A stretch of 64,000 nucleotides of DNA from Janthinobacterium lividum. Lineage in GTDB: Bacteria; Pseudomonadota; Gammaproteobacteria; Burkholderiales; Burkholderiaceae_D. The position numbers were made by a program, and so were the translations under genes. The stretch's first letter is position 1. Each line of letters starts with the position of its first letter. This document shows positions 35,784 to 43,809 of this stretch, one piece after another. Below the pieces are notes generated by a model. That model ran no database searches and had not been told where the DNA came from. It was given only the letters and a program-made list of their open reading frames with translations. Location of the stretch: assembly GCF_034424625.1 (NCBI RefSeq), contig NZ_CP139977.1, positions 62,001 to 126,000 on the forward strand, written 5' to 3'.

Positions 35784-36710
35784 ATGATAACCTCCGTGAA
35801 CATTCAGCCATCCATGATGATGGATGCTGGGTTTCCCGTTCTTGGCGGGCTCGGTCTGCCAGCTGACCAACCGCCGGCGCGGCTTAAAGAAGTGGGGACT
35901 TCCTCGGGGCTTCGTCCTTTGCTGCCAAGCGACGCCGATGCGATCCATGCCGTGACCTGTGGTCTTGGATTGCGCATGGTGTATCAACCACAGTACGACC
36001 TGACGACGAGGCGTATCGTCAGTGCTGAAGCGCTGCTGCGTTGGCATCATCCACAATACGGTGATGTATCCCCGTCGGTCCTGATTCCCATGGTGAATCG
36101 GCTTGGCTTGCACATGTTATTGTTTAATTTTATTGTCACGCGGGTGATCGATGTGTTGTACTGCCAGCGTCACTTTCACCCGCAGATGTCGATCGCCGTC
36201 AACGCGTCGATAGAAACGCTTTGCACCCCCGAATTGGCGCCACTGCTGGCGAACCGAATGGCGAGAGCCGGCCTGTCACCAAGGCTGTTGAAAATCGAAA
36301 TGACCGAGGAGCTCCCCGTGCTTGACGAGCTTCATCTTTCTGCCTGCTTGCATGCACTACGGGCGAAGGGATTTCCTTTGTCGCTGGATGATTTTGGCGC
36401 TGGCTCGGCAACCTTGAACTTGCTGGCCAAGATGCCATTTGACGAAGTCAAAATCGACGGTGCCTTTATTCGCGCCATGGATTCGAATCCGCAATCTCGG
36501 GCCGTTGTTGCGGCCATCATCGACATGGCGCAGCTGTTGAAGCTCAAGCTGATCGCGGAAGGAATCGAGAGCGAGGCCATGATTGCATCGCTGCTGCGCA
36601 TGGGTTGCGACACCGGGCAGGGCTATGTACTAAGCCGCCCCATGGAGCGCGATCACTTCCTGAGGCAGCAAATCGGGAACGCCGTGGTCTCAAGACTCAA
36701 TGTTAAGTGA
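35784..36710 (+). CDS. EAL-domain c-di-GMP phosphodiesterase
   Basis: The 308-residue protein is mostly an EAL domain. Catalytic residues are all present: AEALLRW (81-87), Asn in AVNASIETL, Glu in KIEMTEE, DDFGAGSATLNLL, Lys in VKIDGAFI, Glu in AEGIESE and Gln in GQGYVLSRPM. It should hydrolyse c-di-GMP to pGpG. The N-terminal 50 residues form no recognisable sensor. The start at 35784 (ATGATAACC) follows GGAG by 6 bases; the 35736 codon has no site. It lies directly beside the fimbrial operon, divergent from it, and could adjust adhesion by lowering c-di-GMP. Confidence 0.9.
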   Translation: MITSVNIQPSMMMDAGFPVLGGLGLPADQPPARLKEVGTSSGLRPLLPSDADAIHAVTCGLGLRMVYQPQYDLTTRRIVSAEALLRWHHPQYGDVSPSVLIPMVNRLGLHMLLFNFIVTRVIDVLYCQRHFHPQMSIAVNASIETLCTPELAPLLANRMARAGLSPRLLKIEMTEELPVLDELHLSACLHALRAKGFPLSLDDFGAGSATLNLLAKMPFDEVKIDGAFIRAMDSNPQSRAVVAAIIDMAQLLKLKLIAEGIESEAMIASLLRMGCDTGQGYVLSRPMERDHFLRQQIGNAVVSRLNVK

Positions 36711-36744
36711 CGTGACCAATGGAGAATAGCGAACAGATGGCAAC

Positions 36745-36910
36745 TTACCTTGCCGGAAGCCGCTCATCCAGGCAACCGGATGAGCGGCGATGCGCCAGCG
36801 CATGGTGCCGGTGTCACCAAGGTTCGGGATCAACCCTGTCCAGCTGTGCTGTATTGATCAGCGAGTAGATGGCAGTGGCACGTTTGGCTGGATGGTGGGT
36901 ATCGGTGAAA
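36745..36910 (-). pseudogene. Probable C-terminal fragment of an IS66-family TnpC
   Basis: On the minus strand one frame reads HHPAKRATAIYSLINTAQLDR, which resembles the IS66 transposase phrase AAIYSLI-TAKLNG-DP, and after a frameshift RWRIAAHPV, which resembles the IADHP segment before the C-terminus. Only this tail is recognisable. It overlaps the stem-loop at 36760-36787. A dead remnant is likely. Confidence 0.45.
36760..36787. terminator. 10-bp perfect hairpin after the EAL gene
   Basis: CCGCTCATCC and GGATGAGCGG are exactly complementary around an eight-base loop, 50 bases after the EAL stop codon. No T-tract follows, so it may be a terminator without a canonical tail or a relic of IS DNA. 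Confidence 0.4.
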
Positions 36911-37178
36911 CAGCCAATGCGGTGGCTGACGATGATGCCGTTTCGGGCGTGCCCAGCGGTTGAGTTACCCAGCCTTTGACGTCGTCATCGCGCACGTCTG
37001 CCGGCTCGCCTCATGCAGACTGAAGAATTTGTGGCGCGTGCCTGAGCAGGACTTCATGGATCGCACACAGGGCTTGGAGCCTGTTGAAACCGCCATGCGC
37101 AATCGCCTGCGGCACGGCAGGCAGGTTGCCCCAATGGTTTTGTGTGTGAATACCTTTGCGGACAGATGCATCGGAAAG
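36911..37178. other. Non-coding stretch between IS66 remnant and anti-sigma fragment
   Basis: No gene is supported on either strand. The sequence is probably more insertion debris that truncated the anti-sigma gene. Confidence 0.4.
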
Positions 37179-37334
37179 TCACACTGGCGCAGGTAGGTTA
37201 TCGCCGGGCATCCGCCGTACACCTAGGCTTTTCCCGTTCCCGTATACAAGTACTGGCGCCACCGCATCGAGTTCGTCATCGGCAAAGACGGACATCCTGT
37301 CGCTGGATTCCTTGCACTCCATTTCATTTCTCAT
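37179..37334 (-). pseudogene. Truncated anti-sigma factor gene
   Basis: The 51-codon frame overlaps the end of the ECF sigma gene by 11 bases and begins MRNEMECKESSDRMSVFADDELDAV, resembling the N-terminal sigma-binding segment of an anti-sigma factor (FADDELD), then runs into unrelated residues and a stop. The membrane segment and periplasmic domain are missing. Confidence 0.6.
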
Positions 37335-37893
37335 CAATATGTTGTTTTAGGTATATCAACAGCAGCTTGCGTCCCCGCGCCAGGCGCGACATCACCGTGC
37401 CGACCGGGATGCCGACGATGTCCGCGATCTCCTCGTAGGACAAAGCGTCGATCTCCTTCAGCACCAGCACCTCCCTGAAAAGCTGCGGCAGTGCTTCCAG
37501 TCCATGATTGATGGTCTCCTTTACATTATGCGCCGCCAGTACGTCTTCAGGATTGGCGCCGACATCATTGCGCGGCATGCCGCATCCGTCCCCACCGTGC
37601 CCGTGAATTTCCTCGTCAAAGCCGATGTCATCGTGTTGCGGGCGGCTGTCGCGCAGGGACGTGTAGTAGGTGTTGCGCACGATCGTCAGCAGCCAGGCGG
37701 GCGCGCCGTCGCCATCACCATGGTAGCCGTCCATGAAGCGGTAGGTGCGCAGGAACGCTGTCTGCATCAGGTCCTGGGCATCCTGGTTATTGCGCGTGAG
37801 CCTTCGCGCCAGGTTGTAGGCGGAATCCAGATGAAGCATGGCAATTTTTTCAAACAACCTGGTTTTATCGATGTCGTTCAAATCAACACCCAT
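37324..37893 (-). CDS. ECF-family RNA polymerase sigma factor
   Basis: The 189-residue protein has sigma region 2 (SAYNLARRLTRNNQDAQDLMQTAFLRTYRFMDGY ... APAWLLTIVRNTYYTSLR) and region 4 (ETINHGLEALPQLFREVLVLKEIDALSYEEIADIVGIPVGTVMSRLARGRKLL). It would redirect RNA polymerase to a stress or envelope regulon. An anti-sigma remnant follows, so activity may be unrestrained. It lies upstream of the broken cytochrome c and cupredoxin genes, and similar sigma factors in this bacterial group often govern such oxidative or electron-transfer sets. Confidence 0.92.
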   Translation of the reverse strand: MGVDLNDIDKTRLFEKIAMLHLDSAYNLARRLTRNNQDAQDLMQTAFLRTYRFMDGYHGDGDGAPAWLLTIVRNTYYTSLRDSRPQHDDIGFDEEIHGHGGDGCGMPRNDVGANPEDVLAAHNVKETINHGLEALPQLFREVLVLKEIDALSYEEIADIVGIPVGTVMSRLARGRKLLLIYLKQHIDEK

Positions 37894-37961
37894 CCGCCTG
37901 TCGACCGTCTCACTTCATAAGACTCGCTTAGCCTGCCATCTATTCCCGCTGCAGGGACTTA

Positions 37962-38854
37962 GAGCGCCTAACAAAACGTCGTCCAGAGAAACAAACGGCC
38001 CCGAAGCTGGTCAAACCCACCTGACATTGTTTTTGGGAGCCGCACCATGGCTAAAGCCCTTCTTCCTGACGACCTGTGGGCGCTGATTCAGCCATTGCTA
38101 CCAGCATATCGTCCTTCCCCCAAAGGCGGGCGCCCTCGCATTGACGACCGCGCCGCTTTGACCGGCATCCTGTTCGTCCTCAAGACAGGCTTGCCTTGGG
38201 AATATCTTCCCCGTGAACTGGGCAGCGGCAGCGGCATGAGTTGCTGGCGGCGCCTGCATGCATGGCAACAGGCAGGTAGCTGGCAACGCATCCATGACGC
38301 CATGCTGCAGCACTTGCGGGAATACGACCAGATTCAGTGGGAACGCGCTAGTGTCGACTCGGCCAGCGTGCCATCCCCCCTCGGCGGACAGCATACCGGC
38401 CCCAATCCCACCGACCGCGGCAAGCTCGGTTGCAAGCACCATCTGCTCGTCGATCAACGCGGCCTGCCTCTGGTGGCGAGCATATCAGGAGCTCAGGTAC
38501 ATGATTCCCGCATGCTGGTTCCCCTGCTTGAGGCCGCCCCTTCAGTAGCAGGTCTTGCTTGCCGCCCACGCAAGCGTCCTGCCAAACTGCATGCCGACAA
38601 GGCCTATGCTTCGCGCGCCCATCGGGCATAGTTGCGCAGTCGTGGCATCGCTCCACGCATAGTCCGCTATGGCATCGAGTCGCGAACGCCTAGGTAAATG
38701 GCGCTGGGTGGTCGAACGCACGCTGGGCTGGCTGCACCGCTTTCGCCGATTACGCATCCGCTACGAGCGCCGTGCCGATATCCATCAGGCATTCCTCTCG
38801 CTTGCCTGCATACTCATCTGTTGGAGATACATTCGGCGGTTTTGTTAGGCGTTC
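37962..38854 (+). mobile_element. IS5-family (IS427-type) element, dead copy
   Basis: The 893-bp element has terminal inverted repeats GAGCGCCTAACAAAAC (left) and the complement of GAACGCCTAACAAAAC (right) and is flanked by a direct TTA duplication (37959-37961 and 38855-38857). It encodes a DDE transposase in two pieces (see pseudogene). The clean target duplication shows it arrived as an ordinary insertion before decaying. Confidence 0.9.
38047..38847 (+). pseudogene. IS427-type transposase with nonsense and frameshift mutations
   Basis: The first frame (MAKALLPDDLWALIQPLLP ... LPWEYLPRELGSGSGMSCWRRL ... HADKAYASRAHRA) stops at TAG (38629-38631), where the family continues QLRSRGI, and one base is missing near 38689 so that GKWRWVVERTLGWLHRFRRLRIRYERRADIHQAFL appears in another frame up to the TAG/TAA near 38847. 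The DDE residues lie in both halves. Two independent lesions mean it cannot be functional. Confidence 0.88.
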
Positions 38855-38984
38855 TTAATTTGCCAAGCCCCAAAAAAAAACCGCATAGACGGGAATATTT
38901 TTACCGCCTCCGGCGTTATGGCATTTGCAGGCCCCGATTGCATCGGGTGCATGCCAGATACCTGCAAATTGATGGGACTTCGAC

Positions 38985-39280
38985 ATGACATACCCGTACT
39001 TCATCCCTGCCCTGGCCGCGGCCATGCTGATGGCTGCCGGCGGCGAGGCTTCCGCCGACGATGCCGTGCGCGGCCAGGGGCTCTACAAAACCATGTGCAT
39101 GTCCTGCCACTCGATCGACTACAGCGGCGCGGGACCCGCGCACAAGGGCGAGTTTGGCCGGAAAATTGGCAGCGCCGCCGGCTACAGCTATTCGCCGGCG
39201 TGAAGGCGTCCCCCATCGGGTGGGGCGAGAAAACGCCGGTACAGTGGCTGACGAACCCGGAAAAGCTGATCAGAAGACAG
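38985..39280 (+). pseudogene. Frameshifted class I cytochrome c gene
   Basis: The frame encodes a signal peptide and a haem site CMSCH with a small c-type cytochrome fold (SADDAVRGQGLYKTMCMSCHS ... HKGEFGRKIGSAAGYSYSPA) and stops at 39203. Reading continues in another frame after one missing G near 39198 (VKASPIGWGEKTPVQWLTNPEKLI) and then joins the cupredoxin gene. The C-terminal haem ligand region is therefore lost. Confidence 0.75.
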
Positions 39281-39292
39281 CTATGTTTCAGG

Positions 39293-39643
39293 TTGGCCTG
39301 TGGTGTCGGCGCGCTGCTGACGTTAGACACCATCAATGCCCGGGGCGTCAAGGCGGTTGCCGCAAAAGAAAGGATCATCGGTATCCAGGCAAAGAAATTC
39401 GTCTACACGCCGAACGAAATCATCCTGAAGAAGGATGAACCCGTCGTGCTGGCGTTCACGGCCATCGATTTCATCCATGGATTTTTCATCCCGGACATGA
39501 AAATCCGCGCCGACCTGCTGCCGGGCCAGCTCATGCAAGTGCGGCTGACGCCCGGCAAGGTCGGTGAGTACGCCTTTTATGCGACAATTTTTTGCGGCAG
39601 CGGCCACGAGGAGATGAACGGGAAGATCATCGTCACGGCGTAG
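39293..39643 (+). CDS. Cupredoxin (cytochrome oxidase subunit II-like) remnant, start uncertain
   Basis: The frame reads a signal-peptide-like segment (LACGVGALLTLDTINARG) and a cupredoxin domain with IGIQAKKFVYTPNEI ... IDFIHGFFIPDMKIRADLLPGQ ... FYATIFCGSGHEEMNGKIIVTA. Related proteins have two Cys in the copper loop (C..FCGSGH..M); the first is Ala here, so the site is impaired for a CuA centre but could bind one copper. The gene runs in frame out of the broken cytochrome c gene with no ribosome site of its own; TTG at 39293 is the only candidate start. Confidence 0.55.
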   Translation: MACGVGALLTLDTINARGVKAVAAKERIIGIQAKKFVYTPNEIILKKDEPVVLAFTAIDFIHGFFIPDMKIRADLLPGQLMQVRLTPGKVGEYAFYATIFCGSGHEEMNGKIIVTA

Positions 39644-39661
39644 CTGCCCTGCCCGCGCCGC

Positions 39662-41149
39662 TCAAACCGCGCGGTGCACCCGCAGGTGCAGGTGGCGGAT
39701 GGTGGCCGCTGCCAGCATCAGGATAGCGGAAGCCGTGGCCAGCACAACAATAAATGCCTTGTCGAAGGCCGAGCGGGCCAGTTCCGACACTTGCAAGCCC
39801 AGTTCGGCCGGCAATTGCTCGGCGGCCAGTAGCGCCGCGTCGAGCGTGTCATGGGCATTCGGCAACAGGCCCGCGCTTTCCGGGATCACCAGGGTGGCGC
39901 TGTAGACAGCCGACATGATGGTGCCCAGCACCGTCACGCCGATCACGGCACCCAGTTCAAACGACACTTCCTCGATCGAGGCAGCCATACCGGCTTGCTG
40001 GGGAGCCACGTTGAGCATCACGGCGCTCGATGCGGCCGTCATGACGGCGCCCAAGCCCAGGCCCACGATCACCAGGCTGGCCACTTGGGCCGAGACGGCG
40101 GCGTCGTGCAGCAGCAGATACGATGCCATGCCGATACCGGACAGCAGCAGCGAACCCCACAGGACCTTGGCCTTATCGGCGCGCGGCAGCATGAGACCCG
40201 TCAACGGGCCGGCAAACACGGACGCCAGCGGCAGCGGCAATAGCAGCAAGCCCGCTTCCAGCGGCGACAGTTCACGTACCAGCTGCATGTGCTGGCTCAG
40301 TGCCAGTTCCATGCCGATCAGGGCGGCGGACGCCACCATGGCGGCGGCCACGGCGCTGGAAAACGGCAGTTCGCGGAACATGGAGAAGTCGATCAGCGGC
40401 TGGGCTTGACGCTTCTGGCGGCGCACGAAGGTCAGCACGAAGAAGGCGCCCACGGCGAACGAGGCGGCGGCCAGCGCATACGACGGCTGCGACTTGCCCA
40501 GCTCCTTGATCGCATACACGCCACCAAACAGTCCCATCATGATTTGCAAAGAGCCCACCAGGTCCCACGGCTTGTCGCGGTTACCGGCCCGTTTCGGCAG
40601 GACGACCGCAGCCAGTACCAGGGCCAGCAGGACGATGGGCACGTTGATCAGGAAGACGGAACCCCACCAGTAGTACTCCATCAGGAAACCACCGAGCACA
40701 GGCCCGAATGCGACGCCGCCGGAGGCAATCGCCGCCCACACGCCGATGGCGAACGAGCGCTCGCGGCTGTCCGTAAAGGTCAGGCGGATGATGGACAGGG
40801 TGGCCGGCATCATCAGCGCGGCGCCGATGGCCAGCAGCACGCGGGCAAAGATCAGCCATTCCGGCGTGGGCGAAAACGCGGCGCACAGCGAGGCGATACC
40901 GAACACGACCAGGCCGGCAAGGAAAACGGGTTTGTGGCTCAAACGGTCACCGAGGGTGCCGAGGCCGGGCAGCAGACCGGAGACGACCAGCGCGTAGACG
41001 TTGATGATCCACAGTTTTTGCGAGGAAGTGGCCTGTAAGTCGCGCGTCAGTGCGGGCAAGGCGGTGTAGAGCACGGAAATGTCGACCACGATCAGGAACA
41101 GGGCGCTGGAGACGATGGCCAACGTCAGCCATTTTTTTATTGGATGCAT
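39662..41149 (-). CDS. DHA2-family MFS multidrug efflux transporter (EmrB/QacA type)
   Basis: The 495-residue protein has 14 membrane helices and family motifs (VDISVLYTALPALTRDLQATSSQKLWIINVYAL near the N-terminus; GLGTLGDRLSHKPVFLAGLVVFGIASLCAAFSPT; LLAIGAALMMPATLSIIRLTF). It exports toxic compounds at the cost of the proton gradient. The ATG at 41149 is used instead of an upstream TTG. A 15-bp palindrome stands 15 bases upstream and may be a repressor operator. Confidence 0.93.
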   Translation of the reverse strand: MHPIKKWLTLAIVSSALFLIVVDISVLYTALPALTRDLQATSSQKLWIINVYALVVSGLLPGLGTLGDRLSHKPVFLAGLVVFGIASLCAAFSPTPEWLIFARVLLAIGAALMMPATLSIIRLTFTDSRERSFAIGVWAAIASGGVAFGPVLGGFLMEYYWWGSVFLINVPIVLLALVLAAVVLPKRAGNRDKPWDLVGSLQIMMGLFGGVYAIKELGKSQPSYALAAASFAVGAFFVLTFVRRQKRQAQPLIDFSMFRELPFSSAVAAAMVASAALIGMELALSQHMQLVRELSPLEAGLLLLPLPLASVFAGPLTGLMLPRADKAKVLWGSLLLSGIGMASYLLLHDAAVSAQVASLVIVGLGLGAVMTAASSAVMLNVAPQQAGMAASIEEVSFELGAVIGVTVLGTIMSAVYSATLVIPESAGLLPNAHDTLDAALLAAEQLPAELGLQVSELARSAFDKAFIVVLATASAILMLAAATIRHLHLRVHRAV

Positions 41150-41163
41150 AAACAACTCACGTA

Positions 41164-41178
41164 TTAGTTAACAACTAA
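41164..41178. promoter_or_regulatory. Palindromic operator upstream of the DHA2 pump gene
   Basis: TTAGTT-AAC-AACTAA is a perfect inverted repeat 15 bases before the pump ATG. Spacing and sequence suit a MarR-type (or TetR-type) repressor. No gene for such a regulator is visible nearby. Confidence 0.6.
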
Positions 41179-41261
41179 CGGTTTGAATGAATTTGGTGCT
41201 GCGCAAATATTGATGTTCCAGGCTGCCACGGGCCTGGCCTTGTGGGGGGGGGGGGCGGTCG
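41179..41261. other. Short gap with a G12 homopolymer (41244-41255)
   Basis: A run of 12 G lies 6 bases beyond the stop of the GNAT gene. It is not within a reading frame and could be a phase-variable tract or an assembly-prone stretch. Confidence 0.5.
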
Positions 41262-41915
41262 TCAGCTTCGGTCGCCATCCTTGTCATCCACTGCGGCGGA
41301 CATTGCCGTAGTCACTGCCGCTGCATCGAGCTCGCGCAGCATGACGACGGACACTTGCTTGAAGCCGCGGCCCTGGAAGAATGTCTGCGCCGTCAGGTTG
41401 TGCGCGCCGCATTCGAGGAACAAGCGGGCGATGCCGTGGCTATGTAGCTCATCGGCAACCCACTCCACCAGCAAACTGCCGATGCCACTGCCGCGCACGG
41501 AGGGCAGCAAGACCAGGTCGTCCAGCGCGGCGAACGATGTCGAGGCGCGCTGACGCGTATCGCTGGAAACGAGGGCCATGCCGACGATGGCCTCGCCCGC
41601 AGTAGCGACGGCCAGCAGGGTCGAATCGCCATGCGTCCAGTCATGCGACAGGGCGGCGCGGATTTCGCCACGGATCACCTCAGGCAAGTTCGCGCGCCAG
41701 TTGCCGGACGCATCGGCGCGCTCGCCTTGCAGCTCCGAATAGGAGATATAGTCGGCGCTGACGTTATCAAGATACAGCTTGCACAAGGTATCTTCGGCGG
41801 TGGCATCGTGACACCAGTTGAAGCTAATGACGGGTGAATTGGCTTGGGCGTTTTTCACGTCGGATCTTGTATTGTTAAAAATATAAAACCATTTTATGTC
41901 GCCCCTGGATGGCAT
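41262..41915 (-). CDS. GNAT-family acetyltransferase
   Basis: The 217-residue protein has a GNAT fold in its C-terminal two-thirds (LDDLVLLPSVRGSGIGSLLVEWVADELHSHGIARLFLECGAHNLTAQTFFQGRGFKQVSVVMLREL), with the acetyl-CoA loop RGSGIG. The substrate is unknown. The ATG at 41915 is reported, but a GTG at 41858 (198 residues) is possible and better matches the point where the domain begins. It is divergent from the LysR gene, whose operator lies between them, so it is a likely target of that regulator. Confidence 0.85.
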   Translation of the reverse strand: MPSRGDIKWFYIFNNTRSDVKNAQANSPVISFNWCHDATAEDTLCKLYLDNVSADYISYSELQGERADASGNWRANLPEVIRGEIRAALSHDWTHGDSTLLAVATAGEAIVGMALVSSDTRQRASTSFAALDDLVLLPSVRGSGIGSLLVEWVADELHSHGIARLFLECGAHNLTAQTFFQGRGFKQVSVVMLRELDAAAVTTAMSAAVDDKDGDRS

Positions 41916-41929
41916 TCAAGTTAAAATCC

Positions 41930-41944
41930 ATCTGTAAAACAGAT
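41930..41944. promoter_or_regulatory. LysR-type T-N11-A operator
   Basis: The palindrome ATCTGT-AAA-ACAGAT contains a T-N11-A box, the standard LysR recognition format. It lies 12 bases upstream of the LysR-type gene and 15 bases from the first codon of the divergent GNAT gene. Confidence 0.75.
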
Positions 41945-41955
41945 AGATTGATGCC

Positions 41956-42819
41956 ATGCAATGGACTTTGGAACAAATGCGCTACTTTGAAGCGGCCGTC
42001 GCGCCCGGTTCTTTCTCGGGCGCGGCGCGCCGGCTGGGCCGTGCCCAATCGGTGGTCAGTACCTCGATCGGCATGCTGGAAGCGGAATTCGGCGTGGAAC
42101 TGTTCGACCGTTCGCGCCGCAGCGCCGTGCTGACGGAAGCGGGCAAGGTGATGCACCTGGAAGCGTGCGAACTGCTGCGCCAGGCCGAGCGATTGCAGCT
42201 GCGCGCCCAGCTGTTGAGCGAAGCGCCCGAAGTGCAGCTGACCCTGGCCCTGGACGAAGCCCTGCCCTATCTGGCCATCAGCACGCTGGTGAATGAGCTG
42301 GCGGCGCGCTACCCGGCGCTGGAACTGGTGATGCTCAACGCCACGGCGTCAGAAGTGGCGCAATACGTGGAGCAGCAGCAAGCCGACGTGGCCTTCCACT
42401 TCGACCGCGGCCCGATATCTCCCGTACTGGAGCAGCAGCACATCGGCAGCGTGGCGCAAGGCGTATTCGTGGGAAAAGGCTACCCGATGGCGCACGGCCA
42501 GGAAGTCACCCGCAACGAACTGACCCGCTATCGCCAACTGATCATGGATTCCGAGCTGAACCGCGAACACGCCTTCAACCCCGCCGTCTGGTTTTCCGAC
42601 AGTTTCTACAGCATCGCGGAAATGGTCGCCGATGAGCTGGGCTGGGCGATTTTGCCCCTGAACATCGCCAATTACGATAACTACAAAGGGTATTTGCAGG
42701 AAGTGCCCTGCCCTGGCGCTGTCTCGCTTGCCAGTGCGGCGCTTGTCGATCCATGGCAAGAAGTTGAGCGAGACGAGTTTGTGGCTGACGACCAGGCTGG
42801 CGGAATTGTTGTTGGATGA
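41956..42819 (+). CDS. LysR-family transcriptional regulator
   Basis: The 287-residue protein has the N-terminal winged helix (MQWTLEQMRYFEAAVAPGSFSGAARRLGRAQSVVSTSIGMLEAEFGVELFDRSRRSAVLTEAG) and a periplasmic-protein-like effector domain. It probably regulates the divergent GNAT gene, its own expression and possibly the DHA2 pump. The effector is unknown. The operator described just upstream supports autoregulation. Confidence 0.92.
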   Translation: MQWTLEQMRYFEAAVAPGSFSGAARRLGRAQSVVSTSIGMLEAEFGVELFDRSRRSAVLTEAGKVMHLEACELLRQAERLQLRAQLLSEAPEVQLTLALDEALPYLAISTLVNELAARYPALELVMLNATASEVAQYVEQQQADVAFHFDRGPISPVLEQQHIGSVAQGVFVGKGYPMAHGQEVTRNELTRYRQLIMDSELNREHAFNPAVWFSDSFYSIAEMVADELGWAILPLNIANYDNYKGYLQEVPCPGAVSLASAALVDPWQEVERDEFVADDQAGGIVVG

Positions 42820-42861
42820 GCCGCGGGGGTAAACATATTGCGGTGCAGAAAATTTTACCTA

Positions 42862-43795
42862 GGAAGCACTAATTTATGCGTTTGGCACCGTTTTCTGCGG
42901 CGGTCCGACCTGAGACAATATTAGTACCGCCACCGCCCGCCATCGGCCATGCAAAAGAGCTTCCCCGACCTCGAAGACGCCGCCAAGAAAGAACTGACGC
43001 GGCGCGACCGCTTCCAGGCCGAAATCGACAGCATGACGGCGCAAGGGCAAGCTGCACAAGCTGATCGATCCGTTCTATCCGAAAGTCGACGGTGCCCGCT
43101 GGCCGGGCTGGCGCGCATGCTGCGCATGTACGTTGCCCAGCAGTGCTTTGGTCTGTCGGTCGATGGCATTGAGGAGGCGGTCTACGACAGCCAGCCATCC
43201 GCGCTTTCGTTGGTATTGACCTGGGTCGCGAGTCGGCACCGGACGCGACGACCTTGCTGGCATTGCGCGACCTGGTGGCAACAAACGCGCTGGCGCACCA
43301 GATCGTCGACACCATCAACGGACACTTGTCTGAGAAAGGATTGATGATGCGTGAAGGCATCATCGCGGACGCCAGGTTGATCGCTACGCCACCGTCGATC
43401 AAAAACAAGGATGGCGAGCGAGATGCAGAGTGCACAAGTCGACGAAGAGCAACGACTGGCACTTTGACATGAATGCCCCTATCGGAGTGGATGCCGCGTC
43501 AGGCCTGGTGCACACGGTCGTTGGCACGGCCGGCAATGTCGCCGACATGACCCAGGCGCACCCGCTGCTGCACGACGATGAAGTCGCCGCGTTTGGCAAT
43601 GCCGGCTATCAGGGTGTAGAAAAGCGGCCAGAAAACATTGGCAAACCGGTCACGTAGGATGTGGCCATGAAGCAATCCAAACGCAAGGCGTTGCCAAAAT
43701 GAAAGCGGGGTCGCCTGACGGAAAAGCTGGAACACCTGAAGGCCAGCGTGCGGGCGAAAGTCGACCATCCGTTCCATGTGGTCACGAATCTGTTT
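42862..43795 (+). mobile_element. IS5-family element, copy C (right end deleted)
   Basis: The left end (GGAAGCACTAATTTATG, from 42862) matches copies A and B. The element continues through the blocks [38 protein letters not shown] and KLEHLKASVRAKV to HVVTNLF at about 43795, where the family's right end is missing. Its transposase (ATG 42949) carries the same internal frame changes as copy A. It ends 15 bases from the stop codon of the MFS gene and may have arrived there before the deletion. Confidence 0.85.
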
Positions 43796-43809
43796 TGTAT
43801 CTCAGTACC

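Noticed and set aside
40289..41038. 249-codon plus-strand frame rich in Gln, His and Gly
   Set aside because: It is the antisense shadow of the DHA2 transporter gene.
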